Assembly: GCA_910584785.1 (NCBI GenBank)
Contig: CAJUDX010000108.1
Coordinates: 1 to 7,060 of the forward strand
Direction of reading: 5' to 3'
Origin: an uncultured Lachnospiraceae bacterium
GTDB lineage: Bacteria; Bacillota; Clostridia; Lachnospirales; Lachnospiraceae
DNA length: 7,060 bases
In this document: piece by piece, positions 1 to 5,819 of the stretch
Layout: every line of letters begins with the position of its first letter
How positions within the stretch are numbered: the stretch's first letter is position 1
Position numbers and translations under genes: made by a program
Notes under the pieces: model-generated
What the model saw: only the letters and a program-made list of their open reading frames with translations
The model's database searches: none
What the model was told of the DNA's origin: nothing

Positions 1-350
1 CTTCATCATTAACTTACTTTAAATTATCTTTTGTTTTACCATTCATTTTTGTTTTATTATACATATTTCTATCATCGTTTATCTTTTATATTAAAGGAAT
101 GTCAGAAACCGTTCCTTTACTGCCTTAACTGCTAAAACCGAAAGTATGTTCTGTTTTTTGCTATTCTACTCTATTTTCCATCTTTTGTCAATATCAAATG
201 GTGAAATCATCAAAGAAATATTTCTAAACCTTCATGCGCCCACAAGTGTGTGCACCACCACGAATAAAAGTCTGCTGGGCGCACTTGGAATCCCTGAATT
301 GATGCCGCCTATTCGGCGGCGAACTTTCAAAATAAAATACAGGTGTTCCT
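1..350. other. Gene-free stretch with GC-rich inverted repeats
   Basis: I see no supportable coding sequence here. Apart from the minus-strand promoter at 163-191, it contains two inverted repeats: TGCGCCC (235-241) with GGGCGCA (277-283), and GCCGCC (304-309) with GGCGGC (315-320) around a five-base loop. These are much more GC-rich than the AT-rich sequence to their left. Neither has a following T-run that would make a good terminator. They could be a fragment of a dispersed repeat or a structured RNA; nothing visible decides between these. Confidence 0.4.
163..191 (-). promoter_or_regulatory. Sigma-A-type promoter reading out of the left edge
   Basis: On the minus strand a perfect TTGACA (186-191) is followed by a 17-base spacer and TAGAAT (163-168), a near-consensus housekeeping promoter. 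Transcription would begin near 156 and leave the window at position 1. Its 5' leader contains an inverted repeat TAAAGGAA/TTCCTTTA (92-99 with 112-119). An ATG-ATG pair at 4-9 could be the start of the next gene, but no convincing ribosome site precedes it, so the target gene cannot be named. The promoter match is directly visible; activity is inferred. Confidence 0.7.
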
Positions 351-796
351 TTAAGGCCTCCTCTGTGCATCAAGCCGGAAAAACTGCTCCGGTTTAAAAT
401 CTGGCTCCAGAATAATTGCCTGCTGTTTTCAGATCAGATAGCAGATATCCTCCAGCACCAAAAGCCCCGCTGTTTTTGTAAAATCCCGCAAAACCATTGT
501 TTCCACTGCAATACGCATATAAATCATTTGCTTAATATTGCTTAAACTCAGCAGGGTAACATAAATGGAACTGCACGCACAAATCCCTGCTCCTGAAGCA
601 TGCGGAGAGCATCCCAGACAGATGTCCGCGACACCCCAAAGCGCTCACATAGCTCGGTTTCCTTTAATAACTGTCCCGGCTTTAATTCCAAATCCAAGAT
701 ATTTTATTTTAAACTTTCATACACCATTTTTTCCCGGTTCTTATAGGATTTTTCCGTCATTTTTTCTGTTCTTTTGCTGTCTTTACAAGTCTTCAT
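351..796 (-). pseudogene. Decayed GntR-family (FCD type) transcription regulator
   Basis: Read on the minus strand from ATG at 796 or 760, the translation gives a recognisable GntR winged helix-turn-helix: MVYESLK, an in-frame TAA (704-706), then LELKPGQLLKE, ELCERFGVSRTSVWDALRML and QEQGFVRAVP. This matches the family pattern of PG..L.E.EL...FGVSRT.V..AL..L...G.V. Around 563-571 the frame shifts, and a second frame continues with SIYVTLLSL, MIYMRIAVETMVLRDF and, after a TGA at 429-431, KPEQFFRLDAQ. That is the start of an FCD ligand-binding domain (YMRIAVE resembles the usual R.ALE helix). Only about half of the FCD domain remains before the TAA at 351-353. Intact members are about 210-240 residues and repress or activate metabolic operons in response to small acids. 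Two stops, a frameshift and a lost C-terminus make a functional product very unlikely. The family call is confident; its former target is unknown. Confidence 0.8.
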
Positions 797-848
797 TTCC
801 TGTAAAGCAACCTTTTGTCCTTTCTATTTTTACCTGTAGATTCCTGTC

Positions 849-1598
849 TTATTTATCCCCGCCAATGCAAATTGCCAGGAAGTATATCTTTCCTATCCCT
901 GCCTTATGCAGCACCCTGGTACAGGCCTCTATTGTGCTCCCCGTCGTATAAATATCATCCACTAAAATCGCCGATTTCAGGCTGCAAAAAGCACTTCCCT
1001 CTCTGACGGAAAAAGCCTGTTCCAGGTTTTTCAGCCGCTGTCCCGGCGTTAATTCCTTTTGCGGCAGCGTTTTTTTTGTGCGGATAAGAAGGTCAGTGCA
1101 GAGCGGAATTTTGGTTAATTTTGACAACCGCACTGCCAGTTCCTGCGCCTGATTAAATCCGCGCTTTCGCAGCCTTTCCGGGTGAACCGGCACAGGAATT
1201 AGTGCCTCTCCGTTCATCTGCGCAATCTTTCTGCCCAGCTTATCTGCCATTTCCCTGCTGTAAAAATCCAAATATTCCCGCTTATTTTTATACTTTATCT
1301 GCACCATAGACTGCGCGGAAACTTCATTATAATTCAAAAGAGCCGCCCCAGACACAAAGCTTTTGGGATGCCGCATACAGCCAAAACAGTATTCCCCCTC
1401 CTCATACACCAGCTCTTTCCCGCATTTTAAGCACAATGCTCCTTTTACCTCACTTAGCATCACTCTGCAGCCCGGACAAATCATTTCCCCCCTTGGCATT
1501 ACAATCTCCCCGCACACCGGACAGCGTCGGGGAAACAAAAACCCTGCGGCCTGCTCCTTCCACCACTCAAACCCATTTCTGTCCCTCTCTTCTCCCAA
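849..1598 (-). CDS. comF: ComF family phosphoribosyltransferase-like protein
   Basis: A 249-residue protein of the ComFC/GntX type. The N-terminal part has four CxxC pairs (C26/C29, C41/C44, C56/C59, C71/C74), a zinc-ribbon-like region. The C-terminal part is a type I phosphoribosyltransferase fold with the PRPP-binding loop ILVDDIYTTGSTIEA at about 211-225 and the family segment IPVPVHPERLRKRGFNQAQ at 134-152. In Bacillus, ComFC is needed for transformation, acting with the ComFA helicase in the cytoplasm; its exact reaction is not established. No comFA is present here. The start is TTG (1596-1598), preceded on the minus strand by AAAGGA eight bases upstream; the nearby ATG is out of frame, and the next in-frame Met (residue 34) would cut off the first zinc pair. 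It begins 26 bases after the recD2 stop, so the two are probably cotranscribed. No clear terminator follows; CTTTACA/TGTAAAG (781-807) is a weak hairpin only. Confidence 0.93.
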   Translation of the reverse strand: MGEERDRNGFEWWKEQAAGFLFPRRCPVCGEIVMPRGEMICPGCRVMLSEVKGALCLKCGKELVYEEGEYCFGCMRHPKSFVSGAALLNYNEVSAQSMVQIKYKNKREYLDFYSREMADKLGRKIAQMNGEALIPVPVHPERLRKRGFNQAQELAVRLSKLTKIPLCTDLLIRTKKTLPQKELTPGQRLKNLEQAFSVREGSAFCSLKSAILVDDIYTTGSTIEACTRVLHKAGIGKIYFLAICIGGDK

Positions 1599-1624
1599 TT
1601 CACAATTCCTTTCTGCTTACAATG

Positions 1625-3880
1625 TCAGCCTTCCATCTCTGCCAGCTCTAAAATCCTTCGTTTCAGCCCGGAATACCGCCGCTGCTCCAGCGTATTATCC
1701 GCCATATGATAAAAACCAGAAGGGATTCCAACCAGACAGACACAGGTCTTTGCCCTGGTAACTGCGGTATAAATCAGGTTTCTCGTCATCAGCATCCTTG
1801 GTCCTGTATAGACAGGAATCACCACTGCCGGATATTCACTTCCCTGCGATTTGTGAATGGTAATCGCATACGCCAGCTCCAACTCTTCCAGCTGCTTAAA
1901 GCTGTATTCCACCATCTTTCCTTCATCAAACTCTACCCTGACCAGTTCAGAAAAGGAATTAATTTCCCGGATAATTCCTATATCTCCGTTAAATACTCCC
2001 ATCCCTTTTTCCGCAGTCACCCCATATTGACTTCGGATTTCCCACTCAATCTGGTAGTTATTTTTAATTTGCATCACCTTGTCCCCAACCCGGTAAATGG
2101 TCAGTCCATACTCCCGTTCAGCCTTATCTGGTGAGGGAGGGTTCAGGAAATTTTGCAAAATTCCATTCAGTCTTTCCACACCCAAGGCACCTTTCCGCAT
2201 TGGCGTCATAATTTGAATATCCAAGGGCTGCGCATGGACATAAGAAGGCAATTTTTTCTGCACTAAAGTCAGCATGGCATTGATGATTGCATCGGGATTT
2301 TCTCTGCGGATAAACAAAAAATCCCGGCTTGGTTTGTGTAAGTCCACCCGTTCTCCGTGATGAATCCGATGAGCATTCATCACAATATCGCTCTCTGCCG
2401 CCTGCCGGAAAATTCTGGTTAATTTCACCATGGGAAATACCCCGCTCTCTATCATGTCCCGCAGAACATTTCCCGGTCCCACGCTGGGAAGCTGATTGAC
2501 ATCGCCAACTAAAATCAACCGGGTTCCCACTGTAATTGCCTTTAACAGCGAATGAATTAAATGAATATCCACCATGGACATTTCGTCAATAATCACCACA
2601 TCGCCATCCAGAGGATTTTCTTCATTTCGGTCAAAATGCATTCCTGCCACTGACGATTCACGTTCCCCCATGCCGCCGCTCAACTCCAAAAGACGATGAA
2701 TCGTCCTTGCCTCATAGCCCGTAGCCTCTGCCATCCGCTTGGCTGCCCGTCCGGTGGGTGCCCCTAATAAAATTTCCATGCCCTCCTGTTCAAAAAAACG
2801 GATAATCGTATTAATCGTAGTCGTCTTTCCTGTTCCCGGACCGCCGGTGATAATCAGCAGGCCGCAATTCACCGCCTGATAAACCGCTTCCTCCTGTAGC
2901 GTATCCAGACAAATCTTTTCCTCCTGCTGAATATGAACTAACCTGCGCTTAATCTGCTCCCTGGTTATCTCCCCACGGATATTCAAATCGTGGAGCATAC
3001 GTGCTGTATTTAATTCCAGATAATAATACTGGGCAGCATAGACAATCTTTGTTTTTTCTTTCTGCGCATGCACATCTTCCTGCTCCTTCACCATAATCTT
3101 ACGGTCAATCTGCATATCCGTCAGGTGTTTTTCCATCAGGGAAATATCCACACCCAAAAGCTCTGCAGCCTGAGAAAACAGCTCCGCCTCCGGTAAAAAC
3201 GTGTGCCCATTGCCCACGGCCTGAAGAAGGGTATAGAGGAGTCCGCACTTAATCCGAAAGTCTGAATCTGCAAGGATTCCCGCCTTCCTGGCCAGCTCAT
3301 CCGCCATCTTAAAGCCCACGCCGGGAATATCCTCCGCCAGCCGATAGGGATTTTCCCGGATAATTCCATAAAGCCGCAGGCCGTACTCCTGGTAAATCTT
3401 CACTGCCAGATTTACAGAAATTCCGTAGTCCTGCAAAAACATCATGGCCTGACGCATTTCTTTCTTTTCCTGAACCTGCTGGCTGATCGCCATCGCCATC
3501 TTTTCGCTGATACCCTTGACCTCCGAAAGACGCTCAGGCTCCTCTTCCATTACCCGAAAGGTATCTGCCTTAAACTTTTTTACAATCCTTGCTGCCAATG
3601 CTGCCCCAATGCCCTTAATTGCCCCTGAACCCAAATACCTCTCCATGGAAAGTGTATCCTCCGGCGTTTTTATCTCATAGGCCTCCACCTGAAGCTGCCG
3701 ACCATAAATAGGATGCTCCGTCACTGTGCCTGATGCCTCAACCATTTCCCCTTCACGAATATAATGGAAGGTTCCCACCAAAACCGTTTCCTCGCCCTCC
3801 GTGCGCAGATTTAACACAGTGTAGCCATTTTCCTCATTTCGAAATTTAATTCTCTCTACAAATCCCTGTACCGTTTCCAT
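1625..3880 (-). CDS. recD2: RecD2-type ATP-dependent 5'-3' DNA helicase
   Basis: A 751-residue superfamily 1B helicase of the RecD2/YrrC type, used in DNA repair and recombination in bacteria where it acts without RecBC. Visible in order: an N-terminal OB-like region (VERIKFRNEENGYTVLNL, about 8-25), helix-hairpin-helix segments (AIKGIGAALAARI, 87-99; VKGISEKMA, 121-129; IPGVGFKMADELA, 185-197), Walker A GGPGTGKTT (346-354), Walker B VVIIDEMSMVD (428-438), motif III ILVGDVNQLPSVGPG (456-470), RIFRQ (489-493), and the C-terminal motifs ITIHKSQGSEYPAV (673-686) and YTAVTRAK (704-711). All helicase motifs are intact, and the length fits the family's 700-800 residues. I chose ATG at 3878-3880 because GAGGGG lies four bases upstream. 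The longer reading would need a TTG at 3910 inside the terminator's T-run. It is followed closely by comF. The upstream terminator ends only 28 bases before the start codon, so it is not clear where its transcript begins. Confidence 0.97.
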   Translation of the reverse strand: METVQGFVERIKFRNEENGYTVLNLRTEGEETVLVGTFHYIREGEMVEASGTVTEHPIYGRQLQVEAYEIKTPEDTLSMERYLGSGAIKGIGAALAARIVKKFKADTFRVMEEEPERLSEVKGISEKMAMAISQQVQEKKEMRQAMMFLQDYGISVNLAVKIYQEYGLRLYGIIRENPYRLAEDIPGVGFKMADELARKAGILADSDFRIKCGLLYTLLQAVGNGHTFLPEAELFSQAAELLGVDISLMEKHLTDMQIDRKIMVKEQEDVHAQKEKTKIVYAAQYYYLELNTARMLHDLNIRGEITREQIKRRLVHIQQEEKICLDTLQEEAVYQAVNCGLLIITGGPGTGKTTTINTIIRFFEQEGMEILLGAPTGRAAKRMAEATGYEARTIHRLLELSGGMGERESSVAGMHFDRNEENPLDGDVVIIDEMSMVDIHLIHSLLKAITVGTRLILVGDVNQLPSVGPGNVLRDMIESGVFPMVKLTRIFRQAAESDIVMNAHRIHHGERVDLHKPSRDFLFIRRENPDAIINAMLTLVQKKLPSYVHAQPLDIQIMTPMRKGALGVERLNGILQNFLNPPSPDKAEREYGLTIYRVGDKVMQIKNNYQIEWEIRSQYGVTAEKGMGVFNGDIGIIREINSFSELVRVEFDEGKMVEYSFKQLEELELAYAITIHKSQGSEYPAVVIPVYTGPRMLMTRNLIYTAVTRAKTCVCLVGIPSGFYHMADNTLEQRRYSGLKRRILELAEMEG

Positions 3881-3908
3881 TTTTCCCCTCAGTTCATCAA
3901 AATACACC

Positions 3909-3962
3909 AAAAAAGCAAAGGAAGATCCGCCCTTATCTTATACAGATATTCCTTTGCTTTTT
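3909..3962 (-). terminator. Intrinsic terminator after mreB
   Basis: On the minus strand, a perfect 14-bp stem (3949-3962 with 3910-3923; core AGCAAAGGAA/TTCCTTTGCT) with a 25-base loop runs into six T (3909-3914). It lies 37 bases beyond the mreB stop. The opposite strand also reads TTTTT after the stem, so it could work in both directions, but nothing is transcribed towards it on the plus strand here. The loop is unusually long for a simple terminator, which leaves room for an alternative structure or attenuation, since recD2 begins just beyond it. Confidence 0.85.
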
Positions 3963-3999
3963 ATTCTTCGTACGATGAATACCTACCTGCTGCACTCAC

Positions 4000-5013
4000 C
4001 TACATCCTGGAAAAATCCTGCCTGTCCCCTTGGGCAAATTCAATAAATTTCCCTGTTCCAATCGCCACAGCAGTCAAAGGATCTTCTGCTATCATGGTAT
4101 TAATGCCTGTTTTTTCCTCAATCAGCGTATCCAGCCCGCTGAGCAGAGACCCACCTCCAGTCAGGACAATCCCCCGGTCAAAAATATCTGCTGCCAGCTC
4201 TGGTGGTGTCCTCTCCAGAACATTGTGCACAGCATCAACAATCTGCATGGCAGGCTCACGCAACGCCTCAAGTGTTTCATCCGAAGTCACCACAATGGTT
4301 TTAGGAAGTCCGGTTACAAGGTTTCTCCCCCTAACCTCCATGGTCAATACCTCCGGCCGCCGCGAGGCTGCCCCAATATTAATCTTTATCTCCTCCGCTG
4401 TCCTCTCGCCAATCAATAGATTATGCTTCTTCCTCATGTAGCGCACCAGAGACTCGTCAAAATCATCTCCTGCTGTCTTAATCGAAGCGCTGACCACCGT
4501 TCCGCCTAAAGAAATCACAGCAATATCCGCAGTTCCTCCGCCGATATCCACGATCATATTTCCGCAGGCTTTAGAAATATCAATCCCTGCCCCAATCGCT
4601 GCTGCCACTGGCTCCTCGATAATCGTTACCGACCTAGCCCCCGCTTCATAGGTGGCATCTTCCACAGCCTTCTTTTCCACCTCAGTCGCACCGCTGGGAA
4701 TGCATACGCTAATTCTCGGCTTTCTTAACGTCTTTTTCCCTACTGCCTTATCAATAAAATACTTCATCATCTTTTCTGTCACTCTATAATCAGAAATAAC
4801 CCCCTGACGCAGGGGACGGACAGCAACAATATTTCCGGGAGTGCGGCCTATCATCAGCCGGGCTGCCTCACCAATCGCCATAATCCGGCTGGTATCCCGG
4901 TCAATCGCCACCACTGACGGCTCCTTCAGCACAACTCCTTTGCCACGGATATATACCAGAATACTGGCTGTACCTAAATCGATCCCAATGTCATTTGACA
5001 TCATCGTAAACAT
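4000..5013 (-). CDS. mreB: MreB/Mbl-type rod-shape actin homologue
   Basis: A 337-residue bacterial actin that polymerises on ATP at the inner face of the membrane and guides the elongation machinery of the cell wall. Visible: phosphate-1 motif DIGIDLGTAS (8-17), GKGVVLKEPSVVAID (24-38), IGRTPGNIVAVRPLRQGVI (55-73), PSGATEVEKKAV (106-117), EEPVAAAIGAG (133-143), phosphate-2 motif IVDIGGGTADIAV (154-166), IGERTAEEIK (201-210), LERTPPELAADIFDRGIVLTG (266-286 region) with adenosine loop TGGGSLL (285-291), and AIGTGKFIE (317-325). The reading frame is open up to GTG at 5112, but ATG at 5011-5013 fits the family's N-terminus and length and is preceded by AGGAGG (5025-5030) at 11 bases. mreC and mreD are not beside it, so it stands alone with its own promoter and terminator; it may be a paralogue (Mbl or MreBH-like) rather than the mreBCD copy. 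Sequence resemblance does not settle which. Confidence 0.95.
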   Translation of the reverse strand: MFTMMSNDIGIDLGTASILVYIRGKGVVLKEPSVVAIDRDTSRIMAIGEAARLMIGRTPGNIVAVRPLRQGVISDYRVTEKMMKYFIDKAVGKKTLRKPRISVCIPSGATEVEKKAVEDATYEAGARSVTIIEEPVAAAIGAGIDISKACGNMIVDIGGGTADIAVISLGGTVVSASIKTAGDDFDESLVRYMRKKHNLLIGERTAEEIKINIGAASRRPEVLTMEVRGRNLVTGLPKTIVVTSDETLEALREPAMQIVDAVHNVLERTPPELAADIFDRGIVLTGGGSLLSGLDTLIEEKTGINTMIAEDPLTAVAIGTGKFIEFAQGDRQDFSRM

Positions 5014-5095
5014 AATTCCTTCTTCCTCCTGTCCGGCTATCCATCTCGGTCTATCTATATGTTCCCCAGGAAATGCGCCTGTAAACCCTAACGAT

Positions 5096-5128
5096 TCAGC
5101 AATCCCGCACACTTCCTAATATTTTCAT
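5096..5128 (-). CDS. Possible 10-codon leader ORF upstream of mreB
   Basis: In the mreB leader, ATG at 5126-5128 opens a ten-residue reading frame, MKILGSVRDC, ending at TGA (5096-5098). An AGGA lies five bases upstream of the ATG, a usable ribosome site. It is in a different frame from mreB and ends 82 bases before its start. It could be a leader peptide that couples translation to mreB expression, or simply a chance frame; a peptide this short cannot be judged by composition. Confidence 0.25.
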   Translation of the reverse strand: MKILGSVRDC

Positions 5129-5167
5129 CTATTTCCTAGTTTTTCCAAAACCCACTTTATCTATTCT

Positions 5168-5196
5168 ATTATATACGAATTTACCAAGTTTTCCAA
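5168..5196 (-). promoter_or_regulatory. Promoter of mreB
   Basis: The minus strand carries TTGGAA (5191-5196), a 17-base spacer and a perfect TATAAT (5168-5173). Transcription would begin near 5161, giving a leader of about 148 nt before the mreB ATG. The promoter diverges from the plus-strand sRNA promoter at 5240-5273, the two start points being about 120 bases apart. Confidence 0.75.
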
Positions 5197-5239
5197 TGCT
5201 TTTTTAAGTTTTTATTTTCTTTATATTTTTTTAAGGTAA

Positions 5240-5273
5240 CGGTCATAATTTGGTCACAATTTGCCGTTATACT
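5240..5273 (+). promoter_or_regulatory. Activator-type promoter of first sRNA, with Pho-box-like repeat
   Basis: Two 11-base half-sites, CGGTCATAATT (5240-5250) and TGGTCACAATT (5251-5261), stand head to tail, six bases before the -10 TATACT (5268-5273). At the -35 distance the sequence is ATAATT, a poor match, as in promoters that need an activator. The arrangement of a 22-bp direct repeat, six bases, then a TATA-type -10 matches the well-known E. coli phoA promoter, and the half-site core GTCAYA matches the PhoB consensus TGTCAT/TGTCAC. Start of transcription is expected near 5280-5281. The repeats are seen; binding by PhoB/PhoP or another OmpR-type regulator is inferred. Confidence 0.65.
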
Positions 5274-5280
5274 GAATACA

Positions 5281-5458
5281 GTCATCCGAAAGGGTGACAG
5301 GCCTTTGTTTCAAGTACACACTTGAAATCACAAAGCTTTTTCATACTCATACCGGATGGTGAATAACCATCCGGCCCCCCTTTATAATTTTTAATAAAAA
5401 TGCAACTACCTACCATTCCTAAAAAACCGTTGGTTCCTGCCAGCGGTTTTCTGTTTTT
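5281..5458 (+). ncRNA. Structured sRNA, copy 1 of a tandem pair
   Basis: Predicted transcript of about 178 nt with no credible reading frame. Hairpin 1 is at the very 5' end: GUCAUCC (5281-5287), GAAA loop, GGGUGAC (5292-5298). Hairpin 2 is long: CUUUG (5303-5307) with CAAAG (5331-5335), continued by UUUCAAGU (5308-5315) with ACUUGAAA (5320-5327). A linker then leads to hairpin 3, CCGGAUGGU (5352-5360) with ACCAUCCGG (5366-5374), followed by six C (5375-5380), an AU-rich stretch, ACCUACCAUUCC (5408-5419) and an intrinsic terminator (5423-5458). Positions 5332-5359 are identical to 5687-5714 in copy 2. The protected 5' end, C-run and conserved single-stranded segments suggest a regulatory sRNA that pairs with ribosome-binding sites. 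No gene in the same orientation follows, so a riboswitch is unlikely. I do not recognise the family. Confidence 0.7.
5423..5458 (+). terminator. Terminator of sRNA copy 1
   Basis: AAAACCGTTGG (5423-5433) pairs along 11 bases, with one G-U, with CCAGCGGTTTT (5440-5450). The loop has six bases and a T-rich tail ends in TTTTT at 5454-5458. Confidence 0.8.
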
Positions 5459-5619
5459 GACAGTACATTCTCTTTATTTCCTCTCTCCTCCTTTTACCGC
5501 CATTGTTTTGCCCCTGTTCTTCCCACTTTTTGACTTTTTATTTTTTCTTTCTTAATTTCCCGCTTTAATTCCTTCTTTAATAAGAATTTCTTTAGGAATT
5601 TTATAAATATTATAGTTTG

Positions 5620-5653
5620 CCGCCATATTTAGGACACATTTATCTTTTATACT
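5620..5653 (+). promoter_or_regulatory. Activator-type promoter of second sRNA, with Pho-box-like repeat
   Basis: The same design as at 5240-5273, at exactly the same spacing: half-sites CCGCCATATTT (5620-5630) and AGGACACATTT (5631-5641), six bases, then TATACT (5648-5653). The -35 position reads ATATTT, again poor. All four half-sites of the two promoters fit NSGNCAYAWTT. The first half-site here is the weakest (CCATA in place of TCATA). Conservation of the repeat and its distance, while the bases between repeat and -10 differ, argues that the repeat is functional. Confidence 0.6.
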
Positions 5654-5660
5654 AAGTATA

Positions 5661-5819
5661 GTTACTCGAAAGGGTAACCGCTTAATAAAGCTTTTTCATA
5701 CTCATACCGGATGGCAACAGCCGTCCGGCCCCCTAAACATTTTCTTATTTTATACCTACCATTCCCAAAAGCGGCTGTTGCACGCAAGGATGATTCATCC
5801 AGGCACAACAGCCGTTTTT
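5661..5819 (+). ncRNA. Structured sRNA, copy 2 of a tandem pair
   Basis: Predicted transcript of about 159 nt. Hairpin 1: GUUACUC (5661-5667), GAAA loop, GGGUAAC (5672-5678). Hairpin 2 is short: GCUU (5680-5683), AAUA loop, AAGC (5688-5691). The linker and 5' arm of hairpin 3 (5687-5714) are identical to copy 1. Hairpin 3 is CCGGAUGGC (5707-5715) with GCCGUCCGG (5720-5728), followed by five C (5729-5733), then ACCUACCAUUCC (5754-5765) and a terminator. Compared with copy 1, hairpin 1 swaps a C-G pair for U-A and hairpin 3 swaps its closing U-A for C-G, so structure is kept while sequence changes. The terminators are unrelated in sequence, and hairpin 2 is where the copies differ most. An ATG at 5711 lies inside hairpin 3 without a ribosome site and is not taken as a start. 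Confidence 0.7.
5772..5819 (+). terminator. Terminator of sRNA copy 2, possibly also of tatD
   Basis: CGGCTGTTG (5772-5780) pairs with CAACAGCCG (5806-5814) and is followed by TTTTT (5815-5819). The long loop holds its own small hairpin, GGATG/CATCC (5788-5800). On the minus strand the stem is followed by GCTTTT, so it may also end transcripts arriving from tatD, more weakly. Confidence 0.8.

Noticed and set aside
146..397. A plus-strand frame of 83 codons.
   Set aside because: It has no ribosome site, starts within the minus-strand promoter region and ends antisense to the GntR pseudogene.
781..807. A terminator for comF from CTTTACA/TGTAAAG.
   Set aside because: The stem is only seven AT-rich pairs and no T-run follows on the minus strand.
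565..951. A plus-strand frame of 128 codons.
   Set aside because: It is antisense to the GntR remnant and the comF 3' end, with a low-complexity F/L/P-rich translation typical of a shadow frame.
5014..5112. A 33-residue N-terminal extension of MreB from GTG at 5112.
   Set aside because: The family starts right before DIGIDLGTA, and AGGAGG sits before the ATG at 5013; the extension resembles no MreB sequence.
5281..5400. A c-di-GMP (GEMM) riboswitch, because of the GAAA-capped hairpin and the CAAAGC motif in copy 1.
   Set aside because: The rest of the GEMM core is missing, CAAAGC is not kept as such in copy 2 (TAAAGC), and no plus-strand gene follows either RNA.
5552..5626. A 24-codon minus-strand frame, MAANYNIYKIPKEIL and so on, with a slight AbrB-like look.
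   Set aside because: It has no ribosome site, and its start overlaps the sRNA copy 2 operator; AT-rich DNA readily gives such frames.
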